DNA of 64,000 nucleotides, from the NCBI GenBank assembly GCA_031316255.1, contig JALDQW010000001.1:3629485-3693484 (forward strand), given 5' to 3'. Both the position numbers and the translations under genes were made by a program. The notes beneath the pieces were generated by a model that was not told the DNA's origin, made no database searches, and worked only from the letters and a program-made list of their open reading frames with translations. Numbering within the stretch: position 1 is the stretch's first letter; each line of letters begins with the position of its first letter. Positions 45,701 through 51,954 of this stretch are shown here, in pieces. Origin of the DNA: Nitrosomonas sp. GTDB taxonomy: Bacteria; Pseudomonadota; Gammaproteobacteria; Burkholderiales; Nitrosomonadaceae.

Positions 45701-46358
45701 TTTAATGCGGTTTAACGTTTCAGGCGGGTCCAATCCACCGCCGCCGCCATTAACAATCAACGTTGGTGCTGATGCTGCGATCAACGAAGGCGCTACATTT
45801 TCCAGAACGATAACTGTATCGGGCGGCACCGGAACCGGGCGCACATACGATATTGAATGGGAAACTGGCGCAACACTTGAAAGCGGAACCATCACTGACG
45901 GTGCGGCAGATTTCTCAATATCGAGACTAATGCCCGATGGCGACAAAGTGCAAACCGTAACCGTGCTTGTTTCTGACAGCGGAAACAACACAGCAACAGG
46001 AAACTTTGTTTTGACAACAAACGATGTTGCGCCGACGGGTACTGTTGACGGCAGCGGGCAGGCAACAACGAATCAGCAATACTCAATCGGGTTTATTACA
46101 ACCGACCCGGGAGATGACCTGGTTACAGGGTATTTTGTAGACTGGGGCGATGCTGTCAGTAACAATGCATTAACGCACACCTACACCCTGGCAGGCACAT
46201 ACACCGTAACAGGCTATGCGATCAATGAAGACGGCCAGCACCTGATCGGAACGCACCAGGTCGTTGTAACCGATCCACTGCCATGTATTGCCACAATAGA
46301 GCCGCTCAGCGCGACAGACATACGGTTGAATACAACCAACTGTAACGTTGTGCCTTAA
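42738..46358 (+). CDS. exported HzsA-related protein with two c-type haem motifs (prophage cargo)
   Basis: 1206 residues with a Sec signal peptide ending near VLSA. Residues ~140-480 read as a beta-propeller-like domain (TRADIYEYDIATQQTTQVTQ, FNFGPIYTDDNRLAFLSTQ). CGGCH (691-695) and CAACH (763-767) are c-type haem motifs; a third CAAC near 831 lacks the His. The end of the cytochrome domain is LTTEELGMLGRWIDLGAPGG. Ig-like domain ~905-1000, a proline linker, then a PKD-like domain ~1110-1190. The layout resembles HzsA-related proteins; no hydrazine synthesis is implied. Own promoter likely. Confidence 0.75.
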   Translation: MKKLLFTAMLLIVSMPVLSADPLIFTRCERTTGTHDITADVTVGGVTQSITKTFGGIDAFDFLVDVSRKLGNVAPNALFKAPCDLVHDDGVGNETVIYSCSTRPDSASCAAFDGNMSFDGSKIAFSVFEGSITGYPVPLYEKDLDPNADTPNNFIRYEYLPSKHLSATRADIYEYDIATQQTTQVTQQSPWVFNFGPIYTDDNRLAFLSTQQNQYGPIIFKTTAANPTVLWYSIDTDGNNLRLDSTHQIAIEQRGTVMSEGHLLFPTDLFWGAYPFRHDNSTPGNFGTLDNHTAYWRQGFYGEQQFAVFGQHVEQTTVTSYGSKWNALRWPKQISDGRACGTSYYRRNNYGLGESFCFTPEQFGREGVRNTANGGETYLPTDVIRLATWDRAGDKTATVDVNFTDLFYGKTGHPFPLTGNGIGLSYGAGGCSSILSAEPFTALGIPYPPHIQNGGGMRQAQFYEELQNHRPGVVGCNVDLYKLTAIPSLLPSDMTPLKTDPNWHFIMASPAVPYSAIHGVQKPAQLPRPDEITTIVLSEEAGSPFGLFGAASTEDREAAPCDGFATGLTSLHACGTEMFPIVDSDIFAVRILVPEPNDGSLVSSTPPKVSRATVTNHWGMSLSVIGEIPVRNKNPDGTPVMEQDGIHEDTSFAVRLPADMPFIVQALDKKGRTLFTDFSPQATKPGEEKTCGGCHIHDGQPRRQFSQSFAATPSYNVQTIGIGPNVTLIDGADAQGNPITRTVAGRSVAYDFDDVYPIFQTHCAACHSGATPAGDLNLSNDNSPTNRWATTDNTWHRLAHNNQQTGIINKATYLGSTGLKSPWASKFLHRWCAACSPVYWYAANERTDNRADADLTMGVAFNPAHPTVNLTTEELGMLGRWIDLGAPGGTQEKNDRLRPTLTLVADHNGSQIDGLRVGVTDSKSGINPASVSVCIVGTTCDNLITTPVLDGVSVVNLAAPITNPATLIRASVSDNSGNTTELEFTAEYLMRFNVSGGSNPPPPPLTINVGADAAINEGATFSRTITVSGGTGTGRTYDIEWETGATLESGTITDGAADFSISRLMPDGDKVQTVTVLVSDSGNNTATGNFVLTTNDVAPTGTVDGSGQATTNQQYSIGFITTDPGDDLVTGYFVDWGDAVSNNALTHTYTLAGTYTVTGYAINEDGQHLIGTHQVVVTDPLPCIATIEPLSATDIRLNTTNCNVVP

Positions 46359-46413
46359 TATTAAACAATTAAATCGGGTGCGGGAAACCGCATCCGCATA
46401 TGGAGAAATAATC

Positions 46414-46662
46414 ATGATGGGTGAAGAAAAAACCGGCAGCCGCAAGGTGGTCATGACCAAATGGATGTTGATAATTTACGCAATAGGTACGGCGGTATAT
46501 TTACTGTTAATGGGGTTTCAGGGTGCGACGCCACCCGATTCATTCATGTTTAATTTTACGCTCGGCGTGGGCGCAATTGGCGGTGCGTTTTCGCTGGGAA
46601 ACATGATGGAACACCGGTACAAGGCAATAGCGGTTAACAAAGAAGAAAACAAGCCAGGCTGA
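46414..46662 (+). CDS. small two-helix membrane protein
   Basis: 82 residues from ATG 46414 behind GGAG (an earlier in-frame ATG at 46348 overlaps the cargo gene end). Two membrane helices (WMLIIYAIGTAVYLLLMG and FMFNFTLGVGAIGGAFSLG). Directly after the haem protein gene, so perhaps cotranscribed. Holin-like in size, but away from the lysis cassette. Confidence 0.6.
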   Translation: MMGEEKTGSRKVVMTKWMLIIYAIGTAVYLLLMGFQGATPPDSFMFNFTLGVGAIGGAFSLGNMMEHRYKAIAVNKEENKPG

Positions 46663-46669
46663 AATAAAA

Positions 46670-46688
46670 CTGGCCCATCACGGGCCAG
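46670..46688 (+). terminator. possible hairpin terminator, weak
   Basis: CTGGCCC, ATCAC, GGGCCAG: a 7-bp GC stem just after the membrane protein stop. No T run follows, so intrinsic termination is doubtful. Confidence 0.3.
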
Positions 46689-46780
46689 TCCTATTGATAG
46701 GAAATGATCATAAAGATCAATTGTTATAACGGCACGGGATTGTCAGGGTTTAGGATTAAATTCAAGCACGAGGTGAAAGC

Positions 46781-46903
46781 ATGAGAAACGAAATCATTGA
46801 AACATTGGCCAGCGACATATTCAAAATATCGCTGGCGGTCGGGTTGGCTGTTGGGGTGTCGGTGGCTGTGGGTGTGTCGCTGGTTTGGTGGGTGGTGGTG
46901 TAA
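46781..46903 (+). CDS. single-helix membrane microprotein
   Basis: 40 residues, MRNEIIETLASDIFKISLAV then a valine-rich membrane helix ending WWVVV. A ribosome site GAGGTG precedes the ATG. Not recognised; possible lysis or exclusion factor. Confidence 0.4.
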   Translation: MRNEIIETLASDIFKISLAVGLAVGVSVAVGVSLVWWVVV

Positions 46904-46978
46904 AACTTATGTAACTCGTTGTTTACTGTGTTAATCTTGTCCAGTCCAAAAGGGCTCTAAATAAAAAAGGGGAATAAA

Positions 46979-47410
46979 GTGAAAAAAACAATTTTAATTG
47001 TGCTGGTTTTTGCATATCTTTTGACTGGTTGCGCAACCATGTTTAATGGGTCAACTCAACAGATAGCAATCAGGAGCAACCAGGCGGAAGCCGAGCTGTA
47101 TGTCAATGAAGCATATGTTGGCAAGGGAAATACTGTTACAACGTTTAAGAAGAAAGAAGATTACATAATAACTGCGCGCATGGAAGGTTGTAATGAAGTA
47201 AGCGTTCCGGCATCAAAATCTTTTGACGCGACCACATTGCTCGGTATTTTTATAGATTTTGGCCTGATTTCGATTTTAGCAATAGACGGCGCTGGAACCG
47301 GCGCGTGGAACAAGTTCGATCAGACAAGCTTTGTTGTTGATCCACAGTGTCCTAAAACTAGCAATATGCGTATTCCATACGATCCAGACTTTTATTCATG
47401 GCTTGGCTAA
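46979..47410 (+). CDS. prophage lipoprotein
   Basis: 143 residues, GTG start. The signal ends in LLTGCATMF, a lipobox. The mature part resembles PEGA-like small beta domains (AELYVNEAYVGKGNTVTTFK). It contains a hydrophobic segment (LLGIFIDFGLISILAIDGAG) near the C-terminus. Possible surface-exclusion or envelope modifier carried by the phage. Confidence 0.65.
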   Translation: MKKTILIVLVFAYLLTGCATMFNGSTQQIAIRSNQAEAELYVNEAYVGKGNTVTTFKKKEDYIITARMEGCNEVSVPASKSFDATTLLGIFIDFGLISILAIDGAGTGAWNKFDQTSFVVDPQCPKTSNMRIPYDPDFYSWLG

Positions 47411-47442
47411 TATTTAACAAGTCACTTGTAGTGCCACATAAT

Positions 47443-47473
47443 AAAGCCCGGCAGTTTTAAGAGTCCGGGCTTT
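47443..47473. terminator. bidirectional terminator between convergent genes
   Basis: AAAGCCCGG, 13 bases, CCGGGCTTT: perfect 9-bp stem with A/T flanks on both sides, lying between the lipoprotein gene (plus) and the 258-residue gene (minus). Confidence 0.8.
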
Positions 47474-47504
47474 ATAATTCACAGATAGATGGCTGCGACT
47501 TTTA

Positions 47505-48281
47505 TTACTTATCAAAAACATCATGTAATTTAATAATTTTGTATAGGGCCGGCTTTCCGTTAATTGTTTCAACAGCCACATCAACAATAAAAGCCTTATT
47601 AAAAGGATGAGCTTCATCGAACAACATTTTTACTTTCAATTCATCATTGATGAACATTACCTTAACATCGCCACTAAATACACTTTCAATTTTAGCTCGA
47701 TCACCTGCTTTATTACTGTGAGGGTCATTTCTGGCCTGGGCCCAGTACATAACAACGCTTTGATGGATTCCGGTAACTGGTTCTTTCAGCGCATTTAACG
47801 CTCTTCTAATAGCATTTTGAGCTGCATTGGCATCGTTTGAACCAATGGTTAAGTTGATTTTCATATCTCCTTGTATGTTAAGAGATGCAATATTCATTTG
47901 GGCCCCATTATCTTTTGCTATTGGTTCAAGGATATTATTAAGATTTTCCAGGGTGGATTTGTTAATATTCTCGGGCTTTTTGTCACTTTCGCTTAACCAT
48001 TTATACCATACCTTAATATGTTTTATATATTCAGTTATGGTTTCTGCGTGATCTATTAACGGCAGTGCGTAGGGCGAAAGAGCCGCGAGTTCAGCAATAA
48101 TACTTCCACTTCGTATTTCTTTTATATATAGCTTAACATCATCAGCTGCAATAAAAGGGTCGTGTTCAGCTAGGAAGTGTCTGTATTCATTACTCATGCT
48201 AATCAAGCTTTTGGCTAAGTCTAGTAGCTCAATTGGACGCTCGTTTTTTATTTCTATCGTCAGTGTTATTTCTTCGCCCAT
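47505..48281 (-). CDS. unknown prophage cargo protein
   Basis: 258 residues, cytoplasmic by appearance. Alpha/beta, with a start like a small sensor or adaptor domain (MGEEITLTIEIKNERPIELL) and a beta-rich C-terminal part (GDVKVMFINDELKVKMLFDE, FIVDVAVETINGKPALYKI). It sits on the opposite strand from the phage operon with the other cargo genes. Perhaps a defence or regulatory moron; nothing specific recognised. Confidence 0.6.
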   Translation of the reverse strand: MGEEITLTIEIKNERPIELLDLAKSLISMSNEYRHFLAEHDPFIAADDVKLYIKEIRSGSIIAELAALSPYALPLIDHAETITEYIKHIKVWYKWLSESDKKPENINKSTLENLNNILEPIAKDNGAQMNIASLNIQGDMKINLTIGSNDANAAQNAIRRALNALKEPVTGIHQSVVMYWAQARNDPHSNKAGDRAKIESVFSGDVKVMFINDELKVKMLFDEAHPFNKAFIVDVAVETINGKPALYKIIKLHDVFDK

Positions 48282-48299
48282 TGATAAGCCTAATTCATT

Positions 48300-49013
48300 T
48301 TAATATGAACGCCGTGCGCGCGATAGCATCAATCCAGCCACCCCTAAACCGATTAAAAACAGCACACCAGGCTCTGGCATGACCCGCGAGCCAATGTCTG
48401 AATTCAACGAAAGACCGGGGTCAACGTGAATGTTAATGATTTGGGTCAATGAGAATGGCTGAAAGTTTTGGCCAAACCCTAGCGGCAATATTTCCACGAT
48501 GTTACTAAATATATTTTGCAAACCATCGTCTGAATTATATTTAATTACGCTCGCGCCATTGGTATCAAATGCAATATTTGAAAGGTTGAAGTAATAGTCG
48601 GATTCAATGTGGTTTGTATTTACATTAACTGGGGTGGCCAACGCAACAAAATTTGGTGAAAAAAGCCAGGATGGCAACCCATAGTCGGTATCGGTAATGC
48701 TGATTCTCAGATCAACCGCTTCGCCTAGCGAATGGACTCGACTGCTAAACCCGAGCGATGGGTAAAAAGGATAAGGCGATACCGATGGCCCTGTATTTGC
48801 CGTTCCGAACAGATTAGTGCTTGTTGCGCTAAAAATGATTGAAAAGTTCGGGAGCAATAGCCTTGTAGAGACCTGTCTTGATGACGATGCCGTGCTGTCG
48901 GTATAGGTGTGCGTAGTGCCGCTCGACAAGTCTTCGATCTTTACAATAAGCTCAGCATGCGCGGTTGAAATCCAAAATGCGGAAGCGAACAGGCAAAGCA
49001 CAATCTTTTTCAT
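48300..49013 (-). CDS. PEP-CTERM sorting-domain protein
   Basis: 237 residues. Signal peptide (LCLFASAFWISTAHAELIV), a beta-rich body, and a C-terminal tripartite signal: PEP (VMPEPGVLF), a hydrophobic helix (LIGLGVAGLMLS), and basic RARRSY. That matches proteins sorted by exosortase (EpsH) in Gram-negative bacteria. A good ribosome site (GGGGAG) precedes the start. It is a host-type surface protein inside the phage, so the phage may alter the host envelope. No exosortase gene is in the window. Confidence 0.82.
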   Translation of the reverse strand: MKKIVLCLFASAFWISTAHAELIVKIEDLSSGTTHTYTDSTASSSRQVSTRLLLPNFSIIFSATSTNLFGTANTGPSVSPYPFYPSLGFSSRVHSLGEAVDLRISITDTDYGLPSWLFSPNFVALATPVNVNTNHIESDYYFNLSNIAFDTNGASVIKYNSDDGLQNIFSNIVEILPLGFGQNFQPFSLTQIINIHVDPGLSLNSDIGSRVMPEPGVLFLIGLGVAGLMLSRARRSY

Positions 49014-49149
49014 ATTATCTCCCCTTTAGTTTGTTTTACCCATTTGGAAAATGCATGCAAGTTCTGTGCCAAAACAAAAATCAATTATGTGCCAATGAGT
49101 TGAAATTGTGGCGCAATTTGACTGTAAAATTTTTCGACATAATTTTGAG

Positions 49150-49320
49150 TTATTCAGAGTTGTTTTCCCGCTTGGGATCAATCGCCCAGCGGTTGCACTG
49201 CTTGCAAATTACCCATGCTGTTTTGGGAAAATCAAAACCGGCTTCAAGCAATATCTTGTAGCCGCAATCGCAAAATCGATAGCCGCGCCGGTAGTCTTCC
49301 GGCTTGTTGAGGACAGACAC
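49150..49320 (-). CDS. zinc-ribbon microprotein
   Basis: 56 residues with GTG start seven bases after the DUF1353 stop codon on the same strand. Two pairs of cysteines, FCDCGYK and ICKQCNR, 24 residues apart, suggest a zinc ribbon. No ribosome site is clear, so translation may be coupled to the gene before. In Mu a small zinc protein (Com) controls mom; relation is not shown. Confidence 0.5.
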   Translation of the reverse strand: MSVLNKPEDYRRGYRFCDCGYKILLEAGFDFPKTAWVICKQCNRWAIDPKRENNSE

Positions 49321-49327
49321 TAAACGA

Positions 49328-49819
49328 CTAAGCGCCAGGAATCATCTCTTTGTACTTGCGGCCGCGGTGTTGATACCAGGCGATCCAGCCGAAGGCGCGC
49401 ACCAATACCCGGGCAATCTGGTCGACGTATGCCAGGCCGTTGACCTGGACGCACATTTGCTCGAACAGGTTGTCCCAGTGCTTGCGGTTTGCGCCGTAAT
49501 TTCCTTTGATGAACGTGTGTCCGCTTGGAATGCTGGACTCGAGCCAAAGATAATCATAACGGTAAGCAAAATCATGAATCAGGCTTGGGATGAACAGCAG
49601 CCCGGTTGGCGACATGATCGCCCACAGCGGGCGCGGGATCGATGCGCCGTCAAAAATAAACCCCGCCGGTATCACGGCAATCGAGCCGTCCGGCAGCTGG
49701 CAGTGCCAGTCCTCGACCACCTTCCACTTGCGGATGTGCGTCAACCAGCGCCAGATTCGCGCCCAGGCCGGGTAATTTTTGGTGTAAATCGGAATGGGCT
49801 CGAGCTTGGGCATGTCCAT
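49328..49819 (-). CDS. DUF1353 family phage protein
   Basis: 163 residues from ATG 49819 behind AGGAG. DUF1353 pattern: VIPAGFIFDGASIPRPLWAI, GLLFIPSLIHDFAYRYDYL. The family is common in phages, often near lysis or tail genes, and of unknown function. Divergent from the lysis genes; its promoter should lie in 49820-50030. Confidence 0.8.
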   Translation of the reverse strand: MDMPKLEPIPIYTKNYPAWARIWRWLTHIRKWKVVEDWHCQLPDGSIAVIPAGFIFDGASIPRPLWAIMSPTGLLFIPSLIHDFAYRYDYLWLESSIPSGHTFIKGNYGANRKHWDNLFEQMCVQVNGLAYVDQIARVLVRAFGWIAWYQHRGRKYKEMIPGA

Positions 49820-49887
49820 GTTTTTAATCTCCTTGTCTAAAAAGCTTGGAACGCCTGCATTACACCATAACGCCAATCAACTAAATA

Positions 49888-49901
49888 TTTAAACCGGTTT
49901 A
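49888..49901. promoter_or_regulatory. palindromic element, copy 1 (candidate late-promoter site before lysis genes)
   Basis: TTTAAACCGGTTTA, of which TAAACCGGTTTA is a perfect palindrome. It lies about 130 bases before the Rz gene, and 69 bases before the divergent DUF1353 start. The same 14 bases recur at 58103-58116. Position agrees with the Mu lys late promoter. Inference from position and duplication. Confidence 0.55.
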
Positions 49902-49958
49902 GTTATACGGTTATCAAAATATGCAAGATACTGGAGTCTCACAAGCAAGCACTGCAAG

Positions 49959-50012
49959 CCCGCCAGGGCTTTATCCGTTAGCCAGGTAATCGAGGCGCGG
50001 TACCCTGGCGGG
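49959..50012 (+). promoter_or_regulatory. leader hairpin before the Rz gene
   Basis: CCCGCCAGGG and CCCTGGCGGG, perfect 10-bp arms with a 34-base loop, ending 18 bases before the Rz ATG and 8 bases before AAGGAG. As RNA it would form a stable stem in the leader and may adjust transcription or initiation. Confidence 0.45.
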
Positions 50013-50030
50013 ATTGTTTAAGGAGAACTT

Positions 50031-50561
50031 ATGCCAATACCTGCACTTTATGCGATGGCCGTTGCCGTGATACTCGGTGCCGGTTTTGCCGGAGGCTATA
50101 CCCTGTCTTCAAAAATTGCCGCCGGAAATCTCAAACAATGCGAGCTGGACAAGTCGACCATGCTGCTTGGCGCTGAGCGTGAGGCAAGCGAGAGAATGCA
50201 GGTTGCAGAGGAATCGACGCAAAACGCATTTGCATACGCCATGAACCGCATCATCGACGCAGAACAACAAGCCGAGGAATTAAGGAATGAAGCTAAAAAT
50301 CATACGACTGGCCGCGATTGCCTGTCTGGTAATGCTCGCCGGGTGCTCGAGCAATCCGCAGCGTTTGAGCAACAACGCGTGCCCAAGAATACCCGAAGCG
50401 CTGATACAACCGTTGCCGGAACTGCCGAAGATACCCGCAACAGGGCAACAACAGACGCAGATATCGCCGACTGGATCGCAACCGTCAGCGGACTCTACGA
50501 CCAATGCCGGGGGCGTGTTGAAGCTATCGCCGAATGGGATAACGGGATGGCCAGACGTTGA
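50031..50561 (+). CDS. Rz-like spanin, inner membrane subunit
   Basis: 176 residues. One N-terminal membrane helix (YAMAVAVILGAGFAGGYTL) followed by a periplasmic helical stretch (~40-95) and a region similar to Rz (TTGRDCLSGNARRVLEQSA). The C-terminal half is recoded by the nested Rz1 gene in another frame. Spanins disrupt the outer membrane in the last step of lysis. Confidence 0.82.
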   Translation: MPIPALYAMAVAVILGAGFAGGYTLSSKIAAGNLKQCELDKSTMLLGAEREASERMQVAEESTQNAFAYAMNRIIDAEQQAEELRNEAKNHTTGRDCLSGNARRVLEQSAAFEQQRVPKNTRSADTTVAGTAEDTRNRATTDADIADWIATVSGLYDQCRGRVEAIAEWDNGMARR

Positions 50562-50565
50562 TTGA
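50287..50565 (+). CDS. Rz1-like outer-membrane lipoprotein spanin, nested in Rz
   Basis: 92 residues. Signal ends in LAGCSS, a lipobox. The mature part is proline-rich (RIPEALIQPLPELPKIPATG). It is entirely inside the Rz gene in another frame, except for the last four bases, which is the classic Rz/Rz1 arrangement. Confidence 0.85.
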   Translation: MKLKIIRLAAIACLVMLAGCSSNPQRLSNNACPRIPEALIQPLPELPKIPATGQQQTQISPTGSQPSADSTTNAGGVLKLSPNGITGWPDVD

Positions 50566-50567
50566 TA

Positions 50568-50753
50568 ATGGATCAGATTGATATCGCGAACGAGCGCGAA
50601 CAAATGGACACGCAACGCGCAATAGAGAACGCCAGAAAATTGCACAAGGCCGCCGAAGCAACCGGCCATTGTCTGTTTTGTGGGGACGATGTTGAAGATG
50701 GCGTGCGCTGGTGCTCGCCGGAATGCCGGGATGATTGGGAGGTGCGGCAGTAA
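50568..50753 (+). CDS. TraR/DksA-type zinc-finger protein
   Basis: 61 residues with a C4 zinc motif (HCLFCGDDVEDGVRWCSPECRDDW). Short relatives of DksA are frequent in Mu-like phages near the lysis cassette. It may act on RNA polymerase. Start at ATG 50568; TAATG overlap with the next gene. Confidence 0.8.
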   Translation: MDQIDIANEREQMDTQRAIENARKLHKAAEATGHCLFCGDDVEDGVRWCSPECRDDWEVRQ

Positions 50754-51088
50754 TGGAAATTACGGTTACATGGCAAATGGTAGCCTGGTTGATTGGTCTT
50801 GTGAGCGCGTGGACTGGGTTTTTGATAGGCATTATCAAATTACTGATCGGGGGCATGATCCGTAATCTGGATCGTCGTATTGTGGTCAGCGCAGACGAAT
50901 GCAACGCCAAATGGGCGCAAGTCGACGCCAGTCTGAAGCGAACCGATGCTGATTTGAGACGCCTGATCGCGCAACTGCCAATTGAGTACCAGCGGCGCGA
51001 AGACTCAATCCGGGAGACAACGGCAATGAATGCAAAGCTTGATCGCATCTATGAAATACTCGTAACCTGGAAGGAACAAGAAAAATGA
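50753..51088 (+). CDS. DUF2730-like phage membrane protein
   Basis: 111 residues. N-terminal membrane helix (WQMVAWLIGLVSAWTGFLIG) and a helical, partly coiled-coil remainder. Same position and shape as Mu gp25/DUF2730-type proteins. Role unknown. Confidence 0.7.
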   Translation: MEITVTWQMVAWLIGLVSAWTGFLIGIIKLLIGGMIRNLDRRIVVSADECNAKWAQVDASLKRTDADLRRLIAQLPIEYQRREDSIRETTAMNAKLDRIYEILVTWKEQEK

Positions 51089-51399
51089 TTAGTCAAGATG
51101 TTGTTGATGTCGCGCGCGCTGAACGCGAGACGTTGCGCTGGATAATACTGTCTGCGCTTTGGTATGCGCGGCCATATGGAACTAGCGAGCATGTTTTACT
51201 GAGAACGGCGCATGATATTCCATTGCGCGTAACATCCGACATGGTTCGCAACGCGCTGCACTATCTGAAAGGCCGGGGGCTGGTTGCTGTATCCGAAAAC
51301 CAACCCATGTGGCACGCAGAAATCACCGCCGAAGGCGAAGATGTGGTCGATTATCGCGCTGATGCGCCTGCCGGTGTGGCAAGGCCACCAAAGTGGTAA
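51085..51399 (+). CDS. Mu gp26-like small protein
   Basis: 104 residues. Winged-helix-like pattern (RVTSDMVRNALHYLKGRGLV then WHAEITAEGEDVVDY). Located before the terminase small subunit as in Mu. ATGA overlap with the previous gene. Confidence 0.7.
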   Translation: MISQDVVDVARAERETLRWIILSALWYARPYGTSEHVLLRTAHDIPLRVTSDMVRNALHYLKGRGLVAVSENQPMWHAEITAEGEDVVDYRADAPAGVARPPKW

Positions 51400-51411
51400 C
51401 AATAAATTGAT

Positions 51412-51954
51412 ATGGCCCGCCAAACCAAAATAGACGCCCTGCCAGATCCGGTCAAAGCCTGGCTGGATGATGCGCTTGCAGAGAATAATTTCAGCGGCTA
51501 TCAATTACTGTCCGAAGAACTGAAAACACGCGGGTATGACATTTCTCATGCGTCCGTGCATCGATACGGACAGAAGATCGAAAAACGCATGGCCGCAATC
51601 CGGGCAGCCACTGAAGCCGCACAGATGCTCGCAAAAAACACGCCGGATCAGTCTGATGAACTGAGCGCGTCGGTTATTCGCATGGCGCAATCGGAATTGT
51701 TTGATGTGATGGTTGATTTGCAGGAAGCGGAAGCTGAGAACGACCCGGCAAAGCGCGTCAAGCTGTTAAGCCGCGCAGCTTTGGCGATATCCAACCTGGC
51801 AAGAGCCAAAGTGATACACCGCAAATGGCAGGATGAAGCTCGAGCAAGGACTGAAGCCGCAGCCGCATCGGCTGAAAAAATTGCCAGAAAAGGGGGATTA
51901 TCCCCCGAATCGGTTGACGCCCTGCGCCGTGAGATACTCGGGATTGTCGAATGA
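51412..51954 (+). CDS. terminase small subunit, DUF3486 (Mu gp27-like)
   Basis: 180 residues. Opening KIDALPDPVKAWLDDALAEN, a HTH-like SGYQLLSEELKTRGYDIS and a long helical C-terminal segment fit DUF3486. In Mu the protein recognises DNA for packaging. ATGA overlap with the large subunit. Confidence 0.87.
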   Translation: MARQTKIDALPDPVKAWLDDALAENNFSGYQLLSEELKTRGYDISHASVHRYGQKIEKRMAAIRAATEAAQMLAKNTPDQSDELSASVIRMAQSELFDVMVDLQEAEAENDPAKRVKLLSRAALAISNLARAKVIHRKWQDEARARTEAAAASAEKIARKGGLSPESVDALRREILGIVE

